From: Pirellulales bacterium
GTDB lineage: Bacteria; Planctomycetota; Planctomycetia; Pirellulales; DATAWG01
NCBI GenBank assembly: GCA_035939775.1
Contig: DASZFO010000268.1
Location: forward strand, 1-57,276
Length of the DNA: 57,276 bases
Reading direction: 5' to 3'
Below the pieces are notes generated by a model. The model searched no databases and was not told the DNA's origin. It saw nothing but the letters and a program-made list of their open reading frames with translations. Below, one piece after another: positions 20,958-28,714 of this stretch (position 1 is the stretch's first letter; each line of letters starts with the position of its first letter). Both the position numbers and the translations under genes were made by a program.

Positions 20958-21034
20958 TAGGGTGCGTCAAGTCCGCGCAGACGCACCGAAACCACTCCCG
21001 GCGGTGCGTCTTCGCAAAGCCTTGACGCACCCTA
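20958..21034. repeat. GGTGCGTCA inverted-repeat element, copy 2
   Basis: TAGGGTGCGTCAAGTCCGCG followed by CAGACGCACCG on the left, CGGTGCGTCTTCGCAAAGCC then TTGACGCACCCTA on the right. Same family as 15149-15227; sits between glmU and prs. Confidence 0.85.
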
Positions 21035-21057
21035 AGGTTACCGCTTGCGACTAATCC

Positions 21058-22002
21058 ATGAATGACCTCAAGATTTTCTCCGGCCGTGCGAATTCCGAGC
21101 TGGCGCAGCGCATTTGCGAGTATCTCGGATTGTCGCTCGGCAAAATCTCGACGGGGAATTTCCCGGACGGCGAAATCTCCTGCAAGATCGACGAGGACGT
21201 TCGCGGCCGCGACGTGTTCTTGCTCCAGCCCACCTGCCCACCGGTCAACGAGAACCTGATGGAGCTGTTGATCATGATCGACAGCTTCAAGCGGGCCAGC
21301 GCCTTCCGCGTCACCGCCGTCGTGCCGTATTACGGCTATGCCCGGCAGGACCGCAAAGACGCCGGCCGCGTGCCGATCACGGCCAAGCTGGTGGCAAACA
21401 TCATCACCCGGGCCGGGGCCGATCGCGTGCTGGCGATGGACCTGCACGCCGCCCAGATCCAGGGCTTTTTCGACGTTCCCGTGGACCATCTCTATGCCGC
21501 CCCGGTGCTCAGCGATTATTTCCAATCGCTCGGCTTCAAGCGCGACGAGATCGTCGTGGTCAGCGCCGACGAAGGAGGCATCAAGCGGGCCCTCGGCCAT
21601 GCCACTCGGATGGGCGTGCCCCTGGCCGTCGTCGACAAGCGCCGCACGAGCGCCGACGTCACCCGGCAGGAAAACATCATGGGCGCCCCGGTCCGTGGAA
21701 AAGTCATCTTTATGTTCGACGACATGATCAGCACGGCCAGCTCGATCTGCGGGGCGGCCAAGGCGCTCGATCTGGCCGGCGCCCGCGAGATTCACGTCGC
21801 CGCGACGCACGGTCTCTTGGTCGGCCCGGCAATCGAGCGACTCGAGGAAGCGCCGATCTCCTCGGTGGCCATCACCGACACCATTCCCCTGCGACTCAAG
21901 ACCGTGCTCCCCAAGATCAAGGTCCTCAGCGTCGCCGCCCTGCTCGGCCAGGCGATCAAGCGCATCCACCGCAACGAATCGGTGAGCGGGCTGTTCGTGT
22001 GA
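21058..22002 (+). CDS. prs: Ribose-phosphate pyrophosphokinase
   Basis: 314 residues, normal length. It makes PRPP from ribose-5-phosphate and ATP for nucleotide, histidine and tryptophan synthesis. Motifs: KIFSGRANSELAQRICEYLG, DVFLLQPTCPPVNENLMELL, VPYYGYARQDRKDAGRVPIT, the catalytic-site DLHAAQIQGFFDVPVDHLYA, and the PRPP loop FMFDDMISTASSICGAAKAL (DDMISTAS replacing the usual DDMIDTAGT). The C-terminal IHRNESVSGLF is typical. Follows glmU after a repeat-filled gap of 108 bases. Confidence 0.97.
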   Translation: MNDLKIFSGRANSELAQRICEYLGLSLGKISTGNFPDGEISCKIDEDVRGRDVFLLQPTCPPVNENLMELLIMIDSFKRASAFRVTAVVPYYGYARQDRKDAGRVPITAKLVANIITRAGADRVLAMDLHAAQIQGFFDVPVDHLYAAPVLSDYFQSLGFKRDEIVVVSADEGGIKRALGHATRMGVPLAVVDKRRTSADVTRQENIMGAPVRGKVIFMFDDMISTASSICGAAKALDLAGAREIHVAATHGLLVGPAIERLEEAPISSVAITDTIPLRLKTVLPKIKVLSVAALLGQAIKRIHRNESVSGLFV

Positions 22003-22109
22003 GCCGCCGCGTGGCACTGGCCAGCAACGTCGGCCAGTGTCGGCGCCATCACCGCGGCGAGCCGCATGTCGCTTCCTACTATCTTTGCATTCCTACGGTT
22101 CTCGCGAAC

Positions 22110-22670
22110 ATGACGAACGTGATCCAATGTCCGGGTTGCAGCCAACGTTACCAGGTGGGCATCGAAATGGCCGGCAAACGGCTCAAATGCAAGAAATGCG
22201 GAACGATCCTTACGATTCCCGCCGCCGGAACGAAAGAACCCAACGACTCCGAACTTCGCGTCGCCGATCTTCTTGAAGACGATTTGCCGTCGCCCATTTC
22301 ATCGCCTTCGGCATCCGCGCCGACGGCGCCACCTCGGTCTTCCGAAAACCCCTACGAACCACCGGCCTCCGCAACGCCGGCGCGGCGGCGCAGGTATCGA
22401 TTGTACGAAAACGTGCCGTGGTATCGAATGAGTTCCACCAATACGATCTTCGTGTTAGTCGGATGGTTCCTATTCCCGCCGCTGCTCTGGTGGACCTGCA
22501 TCAATCTTGTCACCGGAGACGTGTACTACAATGAAACGCAGGATGGTGAGCTGAAGAAGTGGTCGAAGGCGAATAAAGTGGTCGCCGTGATCCTCCTTTT
22601 GCTCAATATTCTGTTTTACGTTCCGTTATTAATTGGACTCGCGTCGCTCGTGATCAGAGGACATCGTTAG
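22110..22670 (+). CDS. Zinc-ribbon membrane protein (MJ0042-type ribbon, two TM)
   Basis: 186 residues from the ATG that puts the ribbon at the very N-terminus: IQCPGCSQRYQVG then GKRLKCKKCGTILTIP, a four-cysteine CxxC-CxxC zinc ribbon. A Pro/Ser-rich linker (residues ~55-95) leads to two hydrophobic segments, IFVLVGWFLFPPLLWWTCI and VVAVILLLLNILFYVPLLI. Many planctomycetal membrane proteins have this plan; the function is unknown. The frame is open further upstream, but that stretch is the +1 shadow of prs. Confidence 0.8.
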   Translation: MTNVIQCPGCSQRYQVGIEMAGKRLKCKKCGTILTIPAAGTKEPNDSELRVADLLEDDLPSPISSPSASAPTAPPRSSENPYEPPASATPARRRRYRLYENVPWYRMSSTNTIFVLVGWFLFPPLLWWTCINLVTGDVYYNETQDGELKKWSKANKVVAVILLLLNILFYVPLLIGLASLVIRGHR

Positions 22671-22737
22671 GCATCGTTAGTGGATCAGGCAAAGAGCACT
22701 CTGTGGGAACGGTGGAAGGAACCCGTAAGCCCAAGCG

Positions 22738-22977
22738 TTAGAGCATGCTCGGTGATGGATTGAAGTCCACTGCGGCGGGGTCGTCGTCGGTTTGCGGTTG
22801 GTCGGAGTGGCTCCATCCCTGGTAGCCCGCGAGCGGGCTTCCTTGCTCGAATTTGTGAACTCCGTCATGCACGGACAACGTGGCCCAGTTCACGTAGGCA
22901 AGCAATTGCTGCTCCGAGCCGAAGGTGGCCACAAGTTTTCGCGGCACTCCCGATTTCGATCCGTAGAGGTAGTGCAT
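22738..22977 (-). CDS. Small hypothetical protein
   Basis: 79 residues, MHYLYG at the N-terminus and FNPSPSML at the C-terminus. The N-terminal half (GVPRKLVATFGSEQQLLAYV) has mixed, protein-like composition with a plausible alpha/beta pattern, and the C-terminal third is acidic and proline-containing. No signal peptide or known motif. It lies alone, convergent with the zinc-ribbon gene and divergent from the polyketide locus. I think it is real because of its composition, but have no functional clue. Confidence 0.55.
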   Translation of the reverse strand: MHYLYGSKSGVPRKLVATFGSEQQLLAYVNWATLSVHDGVHKFEQGSPLAGYQGWSHSDQPQTDDDPAAVDFNPSPSML

Positions 22978-23163
22978 CTGAATCGGGGAGGTCGAGAAGG
23001 TCGGTCAAACGAGGATACTACGTCGGCTCTCGCTAATCGAGGCGAGCCGCTACTGCAAGTCTCGCCAAAGAACCGCTAAAATGCAATCGACATTCCGCAC
23101 CGCGATCAGAGACGCGTGATCACGAGTCGTGGTGCGACAGCTTGAACCAATCGAAAAATCCCC

Positions 23164-23271
23164 ATGTTGGCCCACCTGCGACTCACGAAACGAGAACGAA
23201 TCCCCGAACTCATGGACGATCCCGCGCTCGATGAACGCCGCCACATCCAGGCGCTCGACGGGCTCTCGTGA
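23164..23271 (+). pseudogene. N-terminal piece of the methyltransferase, ended by an in-frame TGA
   Basis: From ATG 23164 the frame reads RERIPELMDDPALDERRHIQ then ALDGLS and a TGA at 23269-23271; after the stop it resumes in the same frame as LNRLSASAHIVW. Methyltransferases of this kind usually carry an ELMDDP-type N-terminus followed by a helix of the form GLxRxNRxS. The TGA stands where an arginine would be expected, and CGA differs by one base. Hence this looks like a nonsense mutation or a sequencing error rather than a separate gene. Confidence 0.6.
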
Positions 23272-23280
23272 CTGAACCGC

Positions 23281-23886
23281 TTGAGCGCCAGTGCCCACAT
23301 CGTTTGGCCGTCGCTTGAACGGCTGAGCCGTCGGACCAGTGAGCCGATTCGCGTGCTCGACATCGCGACCGGCGGCGGCGATATCCCGATCGCGCTATGG
23401 CGTCGCGCCAAGCGAAGCCGACTGCCAATTGAAATCTCCGCGTGCGATTTCAGTCGCCGGGCGATTGAGGTTGCCAGACGGAGAGCCGAGAAATCGGGCG
23501 CCGAGATCGAGTTCTTCTCGCGCGACGTGCTGGCCGAGCCGCTGCCTGATGGATTCGACGCCATCATTTGTTCGCTGTTCCTGCATCATTTGTCCGACGA
23601 CGACGCGGCCAGTTTGCTCGGCCGCATGGCCGAAGCGAGCCGGCGACTCGTGCTGGTGAACGACCTGCGGCGTTCGACCCCGGGCTTGCTGCTGGCCTAC
23701 GGTGCGACGAAGCTCGTCACACGATCCGACGTCGTTCGCGTCGATGGCCCGCTTTCGGTGCGGGCCGCATTCACGATCGCCGAAGCGAAAGCAATCGCTT
23801 GCCGCGCCGGGCTCGACGATTGCGATATTCGCCCACGCTGGCCGTTCCGATTTCTGTTATCCTGGTGGCGTCATGATCGCTCCTGA
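23281..23886 (+). CDS. Class I SAM-dependent methyltransferase (polyketide locus)
   Basis: Open from a TTG; 201 residues remain downstream of the in-frame TGA described at 23164-23271. The SAM-binding motif I is intact (VLDIATGGGDIPIAL), followed by ISACDFSRRAIEVARRRAE, DVLAEPLPDGFDAIICSLFL and HHLSDDDAASLLGRM, typical of UbiE-like small-molecule methyltransferases. Its 3' end overlaps the flavoprotein gene by 14 bases, and the type III polyketide synthase follows, so the substrate is probably the polyketide product. Whether a functional enzyme is made depends on readthrough or initiation at TTG 23281; the missing ~35 N-terminal residues are probably part of the fold. Confidence 0.75.
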   Translation: MSASAHIVWPSLERLSRRTSEPIRVLDIATGGGDIPIALWRRAKRSRLPIEISACDFSRRAIEVARRRAEKSGAEIEFFSRDVLAEPLPDGFDAIICSLFLHHLSDDDAASLLGRMAEASRRLVLVNDLRRSTPGLLLAYGATKLVTRSDVVRVDGPLSVRAAFTIAEAKAIACRAGLDDCDIRPRWPFRFLLSWWRHDRS

Positions 23887-25195
23887 GACACTGCCGAGAG
23901 ACCACGCTTGCGTAAATGGCCGGGGAGATACCTTCTCTCTCCGGGCGTCGTCCCCAGGAATGCCGTTGGAAAAACGTGGGGACGTCCCGTTCGCCGTCGG
24001 CCGATTAGACGATGCGTCTCGCCGAACCTGGGACGTGATCGTAATTGGAGCGGGACCGGCCGGCGCCGTGGCGGCACGGCAACTCGCGCGGCTCGGGAAA
24101 TCGGTGCTGCTCGTCGATAAGGCGTCGTTTCCGCGCTATAAAGTGTGCGGTTGTTGTTTGAATGCGACTGCCGCGGAAGTGTTCGAGCGGATTGGCCTGG
24201 GACATCTTCTTCGAGGATTGGGCGCGCGGCCGATCGATCAATTCGCACTGGCATCCGGCGGCCGAGTCGTTTCGTTGCCGCTTGTCGACGGCGGCTTCTC
24301 CGTCTCGCGCGAAGCACTTGATGCCGCACTAGTTCGAGAAGCGATTGTCTGCGGCGTCGAGTTCATCGACGGAGTTCAGGCCCGATTGAGCGGCGAAACG
24401 GCCAACGGACGCACCGTGCAACTGTCCCGCGATGGACGGGCGGTGCAGATTGCGACAAAGGTCGTAATTGCCGCGGACGGCTTGCGCGGGAGCCTCTTGG
24501 ACGCTTCCCCTGATTTTCACCGAATCGCCACGCCCGATTCGCTCGTCGGGATTGGAACGACGCTGGAAGCGGCGCCTCAGTATTTCCGCGCCGGCACCAT
24601 CTACATGGCTGTTGCCCAGGGTGGTTACGTCGGGCAAGTCCGTCTGGAAGATGGGCGGCTCGACGTGGCGGGGGCAGTCGATCGACGATTGCTAGCAGAT
24701 GCCAACGGTCCCGCGCAAGCGGCGAAGCAAATCGTGGAAGCGGCCGGCTTCCCCTGGCCCAGCGAACTGTCCGCGCTAAAATGGCACGGAACTCCGCCGC
24801 TCACGCGAAGGCTAGCTCGCGTCGCCGGCCGGCGGCTGTTCGTCATCGGAGACGCGGCGGCATACGTTGAACCATTTACGGGAGAAGGCATGGCTTGGGC
24901 GATGCTCTCAGCTTGCGCAGTCGCGCCGATTGTCTCCCAATCGGTCGAGCACGATTCGCCGCGGCGCTTGGCGGACCGGTGGGAAGCCGCGCACCGGCAA
25001 CTGCTAGTGAGGCGAATGCTCGTTTGCCGTGGAATTGGCAAATTGCTTCGCTCGCCGCGATTAGCGCGCGCGGCGATTGTCGCGCTACATCATTTTCCGT
25101 CGCTCGCCGCTCCGCTGGTCCGCTATTTCTCCGCTCCGCCACCGCGATTCGCAGTCCGTGCGCTCGATCGCCTCGACGTGATGACCATCGTTTGA
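23873..25195 (+). CDS. FAD-dependent oxidoreductase (geranylgeranyl-reductase/hydroxylase-like)
   Basis: 440 residues. The Rossmann FAD motif DVIVIGAGPAGAVAARQLA starts about residue 54, followed by VLLVDKASFPRYKVCGCCLN and, near residue 325, FVIGDAAAYVEPFTGEGMAWA, the GD motif of the group that includes geranylgeranyl reductases and aromatic hydroxylases. The ~45 residues ahead of the FAD motif are unusual: the DNA contains CCGGGGAG and GTGGGGACGTCCCG, resembling the dispersed GGGGACAGTCCCC repeat, so a repeat seems to have expanded the N-terminus; ATG 23959 is an alternative start. Between a methyltransferase and a type III PKS, it probably oxidises or reduces the polyketide. Confidence 0.88.
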   Translation: MIAPETLPRDHACVNGRGDTFSLRASSPGMPLEKRGDVPFAVGRLDDASRRTWDVIVIGAGPAGAVAARQLARLGKSVLLVDKASFPRYKVCGCCLNATAAEVFERIGLGHLLRGLGARPIDQFALASGGRVVSLPLVDGGFSVSREALDAALVREAIVCGVEFIDGVQARLSGETANGRTVQLSRDGRAVQIATKVVIAADGLRGSLLDASPDFHRIATPDSLVGIGTTLEAAPQYFRAGTIYMAVAQGGYVGQVRLEDGRLDVAGAVDRRLLADANGPAQAAKQIVEAAGFPWPSELSALKWHGTPPLTRRLARVAGRRLFVIGDAAAYVEPFTGEGMAWAMLSACAVAPIVSQSVEHDSPRRLADRWEAAHRQLLVRRMLVCRGIGKLLRSPRLARAAIVALHHFPSLAAPLVRYFSAPPPRFAVRALDRLDVMTIV

Positions 25196-25207
25196 ATCTT
25201 GCACCGT

Positions 25208-26299
25208 ATGACGCTCGCCATCCTCGGAATTGGCACCGCTGAACCGGCCTACTCGATCGCCCAGACAGAGGCGGCCGATCTGGCGAACACGTTCTGCCTC
25301 GCGACGCCGGAGCAGGCCCACACGCTGCAAGCCCTGTATCGGCGCACTCGAATCGAGCGACGCGGCAGCGTGCTCCTGGAGCAGCCCGATGGAGCGCTGC
25401 CGCGACAGACGTTCATGGCGCCGGCCGTCAGCGAGGAAGATCTGGGACCGACGACGGCCGCACGGATGGAGAGATTCTCCGAGGAAGCGCCGCCACTGGC
25501 GCTGGCCGCCGCCCGCGCGGCGCTTGCCCGCTCGGCTGTCGCAGCCCAAGACATCACGCATTTGATTACGCTCTGCTGCACCGGGTTCGTCGCGCCGGGC
25601 TTCGACGTGCGGCTGATCAAGGGGCTGAAGCTCTCGCCGGAAACTGCCCGAACGCACGTCGGTTTCATGGGCTGCCACGGAGCGCTTAACGCCGTGCGCG
25701 TGGCGTCGGCATTTGCCGGTGCCGATCCCCAGGCGCGGATTCTGATTTGCGCCACCGAATTGTGCAGCTTGCACTATCAATATGGCCACGGCTCCGAAAA
25801 ACTGGTGGCCAACGCGATCTTCGCCGACGGGGCCGCGGCCCTCGTCTGCCGAGCGGCGGATTCATCGCCCGCGTCCGGTTGGCGACTGGCCCGCAGCGGC
25901 TCGCATCTTTTCGCCGGCTCGGAAGACGCGATGTCGTGGCGGATCGGCGATCATGGTTTCGAAATGACCCTTTCACCGCGGGTGCCGGAACTGATCGCAT
26001 CGCAATTGCGCCCCTGGATCGAATCGTGGCTCGCCCGCGATGGCATGACGCTGTCGGACGTGCAATCCTGGGCCGTGCATCCGGGCGGCCCGCGGATCGT
26101 CAGTCAAGTGGCCTCAGGTCTTGGACTGCCCGATGACGCAACCTTCATCTCTCAACAAGTTCTCAAAGACTGCGGCAACATGTCGTCCGCGACGATCCTC
26201 TTCATCCTCGAGCGGCTCATGGCGCAAGACGCGCCACGACCGTGCGTGGCGCTCGCGTTCGGACCGGGACTCGTCGTCGAAGCGGCGCTGTTCGGCTAG
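25208..26299 (+). CDS. Type III polyketide synthase
   Basis: 363 residues. Chalcone-synthase-like homodimeric enzymes extend acyl-CoA starters with malonyl-CoA. The catalytic triad is visible: Cys156 in FMGCHGALNAVR, His291 in WAVHPGGPRIV and Asn324 in KDCGNMSSATILFIL. Other family blocks are ITLCCTGFVAPGFDVRLIKG, ICATELCSLHYQ and ANAIFADGAAALV; the C-terminus ends in the usual ALAFGPGLVVEAALF. The starter is unknown; in bacterial loci with a methyltransferase and flavoprotein, alkylresorcinol or alkylpyrone lipids are common products. The stop TAG shares the palindrome CTAG with the stop of the convergent gene. Confidence 0.93.
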   Translation: MTLAILGIGTAEPAYSIAQTEAADLANTFCLATPEQAHTLQALYRRTRIERRGSVLLEQPDGALPRQTFMAPAVSEEDLGPTTAARMERFSEEAPPLALAAARAALARSAVAAQDITHLITLCCTGFVAPGFDVRLIKGLKLSPETARTHVGFMGCHGALNAVRVASAFAGADPQARILICATELCSLHYQYGHGSEKLVANAIFADGAAALVCRAADSSPASGWRLARSGSHLFAGSEDAMSWRIGDHGFEMTLSPRVPELIASQLRPWIESWLARDGMTLSDVQSWAVHPGGPRIVSQVASGLGLPDDATFISQQVLKDCGNMSSATILFILERLMAQDAPRPCVALAFGPGLVVEAALFG

Positions 26300-27408
26300 C
26301 GCGTCGAACAACTCCGATCGCGCGCATCAACCCGCCAAGTTCCCGTCGCTCGTCCATCGCGAGCGACGATTGCTTCGGCGTGGAGCGCGCAGGTGGGGCA
26401 GATGTGCCAGGGGATGCCGTAAAGTACAGCGCCGATCGGACGGCTGTCGGCCTGCGGCGTTTCGAGCACGAGATGCTCTTCGCTGTGCATGATCACCGTC
26501 GCGTCGGGCAGATCGGACCACACGACGCGCGTGCCGACTGGATCGGCGGCGACGGATTTGTGACCGAGGTCGAGGCAGAGCCGGTTCTTGCCCGGCTTGC
26601 TCACCACGCGGCTGAGCACGACCGCCGCTTCAAGGAATTCGAGATCGGGGAGCGATAGCCTGGAACCGGCGTCGAAGAACACGCACGTGCCGGGGCTGCA
26701 CTGGCGGTCGGGATGGCGGGCGTGGAAGGGGAACGTCGGAGTGCCCCCCGCAACAAATCGCGGCACCGGCAGGCCTTCGGCGACCAGTTGATCGCGCAGC
26801 GCGATCGCCGGCGTCATTGCGGCGTCACAGGCTACTTCACGCTGGGCCGCGTCGCGATCGCGAATCTGACCGTCATAAGCGTGCAACCCGCCGGGGACGA
26901 GATTCGGCATTCGCGAGATCGCGCGATATAACTTGACCGCCTCCGCGCCCTGTCGCAGGCCGCTTCGGCCCATGCCAACATCCAAGTCGAGCAGCACGTC
27001 GAGGCTACAACCTGACTCGTGGCAAGTCGCGGAGAGTTGCCGCGCGATACCGGCGTCGTCGACGATGGTCGAGAATCGGGTGCGCCGAAATCGCTTGGCA
27101 AGTGCGGCGAGCTTGCCGATCTTTGGCCCAACCGGTTGATGTGCGAGCAAGATGTCCGTCGCCCCGGCGCGGGCCGCCATTTCGGCCTCGGCCAGCGTCG
27201 CACATTTGCACTTGGTGATGCCGGCCTCCACTTGCATCCGCACGACCGCCGACATCTTGTGCGTCTTGATGTGCGGGCGCAGTCGATCGGCGCCTCCGGC
27301 GATTGCGATCATCCGGCGAAGATTCTCGGCGACCCGCTCGGGATAGACTACCAGCGCCGGTGAATCCACCTCGGCCGCGTTTTCGAGTTCGTACCACCGG
27401 TCGGACAT
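26296..27408 (-). CDS. D-threonine aldolase/D-serine dehydratase-like PLP enzyme
   Basis: 370 residues, fold-type III (alanine-racemase-like) PLP enzyme. The cofactor lysine is about residue 48 in RPHIKTHKM. Other family blocks are KCKCATLAEAEMAARAGA, DVLLDLDVGMGRSGL, VAGGTPTFPFHA and, in the C-terminal domain, DLGHKSV, MHSEEHLVLE and IPWHICPTC, whose His and Cys probably bind the divalent metal of this subgroup. Such enzymes cleave D-threonine or D-3-hydroxy amino acids, or deaminate D-serine. The start chosen (MSDRWYELENA) follows AAGGTG; a longer ATG at 27429 sits inside the dipeptidase end. Downstream of an M19 dipeptidase and a GntP permease. Confidence 0.88.
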   Translation of the reverse strand: MSDRWYELENAAEVDSPALVVYPERVAENLRRMIAIAGGADRLRPHIKTHKMSAVVRMQVEAGITKCKCATLAEAEMAARAGATDILLAHQPVGPKIGKLAALAKRFRRTRFSTIVDDAGIARQLSATCHESGCSLDVLLDLDVGMGRSGLRQGAEAVKLYRAISRMPNLVPGGLHAYDGQIRDRDAAQREVACDAAMTPAIALRDQLVAEGLPVPRFVAGGTPTFPFHARHPDRQCSPGTCVFFDAGSRLSLPDLEFLEAAVVLSRVVSKPGKNRLCLDLGHKSVAADPVGTRVVWSDLPDATVIMHSEEHLVLETPQADSRPIGAVLYGIPWHICPTCALHAEAIVARDGRATGTWRVDARDRSCSTR

Positions 27409-27419
27409 GTTCAGCACCT

Positions 27420-28487
27420 TTACCGCCACGCGTCTTGCAAGAAGCGAACCCAGTTACCGTGCATGATTAAGGAAACGTCGGCGACGTGATAACCGCGGGC
27501 GGCGAGGAGTTGCGGCAGGCGGGCCAGGTCGGCGATCGTGTCGAAATCGGCCGGCGTTTGCTCGCGGCCGAAGGCGCCGTCGAGATCGGAGCCGATGCCG
27601 ACGTGCCGCGCGTTGCCAGCGAGTTGGCAGATATGGTCGAGGTGGTCGATCAGCCGCTCGAGCTTGAGACCGGCGGATTCCGGCGTGGTCTGACCGCGTA
27701 TCCAGCCGGGAACCAGCATCCAGGCGTCGAGGACCGCGCCGATCACTGCCCCGCGCTCAATCAAGGCGCGAATCTGCTCATCGCTGAATTGCCGCGTGTC
27801 GGGCACCAGCGCTCGAACATTGTTGTGGCTCGCCCAGACCGGTCCCGGGAATACGTCGAGCGCTTCCCAAAATGAATCGTCGCAAAGATGGGTCGCGTCG
27901 AGGATGATGCCGAGGCGCTGCATCTCGGCGAGCAACTCTCGGCCGCGCTGTCCGATGCCGCCCGTGGCGTGAGTTCCTTGCGCATAAACTCCGGGACCAT
28001 AGTGGGCCGGCCCGACCGCGCTCAGGCCCTGAGCATAGGCGCGCTCCAGATGACCGAGCGTGACGAGCGAATCGGCCCCTTCAAGGCTAAGGATGTAGCC
28101 GATCGGCGCGCCGTCCGATGGGGCACTGCTCCAAAGCGCGGCGTGCCGCGCGAGGCTGGCAGAATCGACGATCGGCACCATCTCTCCGGCCTCTTCCATG
28201 GCCCGATACCAGGCGAGCTGTCCCTGTGTTTGTGCCCAGGCCTGGGCCGGGCTGTGCCAACCAGGAAGCGGATTGCCGGGCTTCACGTAGCGGGCAATCA
28301 TCGTCGCCACGCACAGGCCGACCCCGCCCCGGCGCATCTCGGGCAGCGAGACCGTCCCGTGGCCGCGATCGGGCTTGTCGGATCGGCCCCGTTCGCGGTC
28401 GCGAATCTCCGCGACCGGGCGCGTCAGGTCGCGGTTCCATTCCAAGGCGTTCATCGCCAGATCGAGATGGGCGTCGAAGATCAGCAT
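27420..28487 (-). CDS. Membrane-dipeptidase-like peptidase M19
   Basis: 355 residues. Metallohydrolase of the renal dipeptidase family, which hydrolyses dipeptides and tolerates a D-amino acid at the C-terminal position. Zinc ligands are visible: H-x-D in IFDAHLDLAMN, the bridging Glu in SLEGADSLVTLGHLE, His in DATHLCDDSFWEAL, His in VWASHNNVRALV, and the family signature HVGIGSDLDGAFG. No signal peptide, so probably cytoplasmic. Twelve bases before the aldolase-like gene, so probably one transcript. Confidence 0.92.
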   Translation of the reverse strand: MLIFDAHLDLAMNALEWNRDLTRPVAEIRDRERGRSDKPDRGHGTVSLPEMRRGGVGLCVATMIARYVKPGNPLPGWHSPAQAWAQTQGQLAWYRAMEEAGEMVPIVDSASLARHAALWSSAPSDGAPIGYILSLEGADSLVTLGHLERAYAQGLSAVGPAHYGPGVYAQGTHATGGIGQRGRELLAEMQRLGIILDATHLCDDSFWEALDVFPGPVWASHNNVRALVPDTRQFSDEQIRALIERGAVIGAVLDAWMLVPGWIRGQTTPESAGLKLERLIDHLDHICQLAGNARHVGIGSDLDGAFGREQTPADFDTIADLARLPQLLAARGYHVADVSLIMHGNWVRFLQDAWR

Positions 28488-28714
28488 GGGATAAACATCG
28501 CTGGGTTGAACGTCATAAAAAACGGCTTAAGGAGCTGTGAACTGAGAGGTCGGAGGTCCGAGGTCGGAGGTCGGACGAGTCCAGTGCGAATCCACCATGA
28601 CATCTTGACCAGCTCCGTGCGCCAATCGCCAATTACTCCGGTTCGCCCTTCGGTCTGAGCGTCAGGGTCGAAGACAAGCGAACCGGCTAACGACCAACCT
28701 CTCAACTATGATCT

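Noticed and set aside
20173-22017. 614-codon minus-strand ORF opposite glmU and prs
   Set aside because: It runs antisense to two clear enzymes and has skewed Arg/Gly/His composition with no motif; it is a G+C-driven shadow.
21114-22109. Upstream extension of the zinc-ribbon protein frame
   Set aside because: This part is a +1-type shadow of prs with Arg-rich nonsense; the ribbon starts at ATG 22110.
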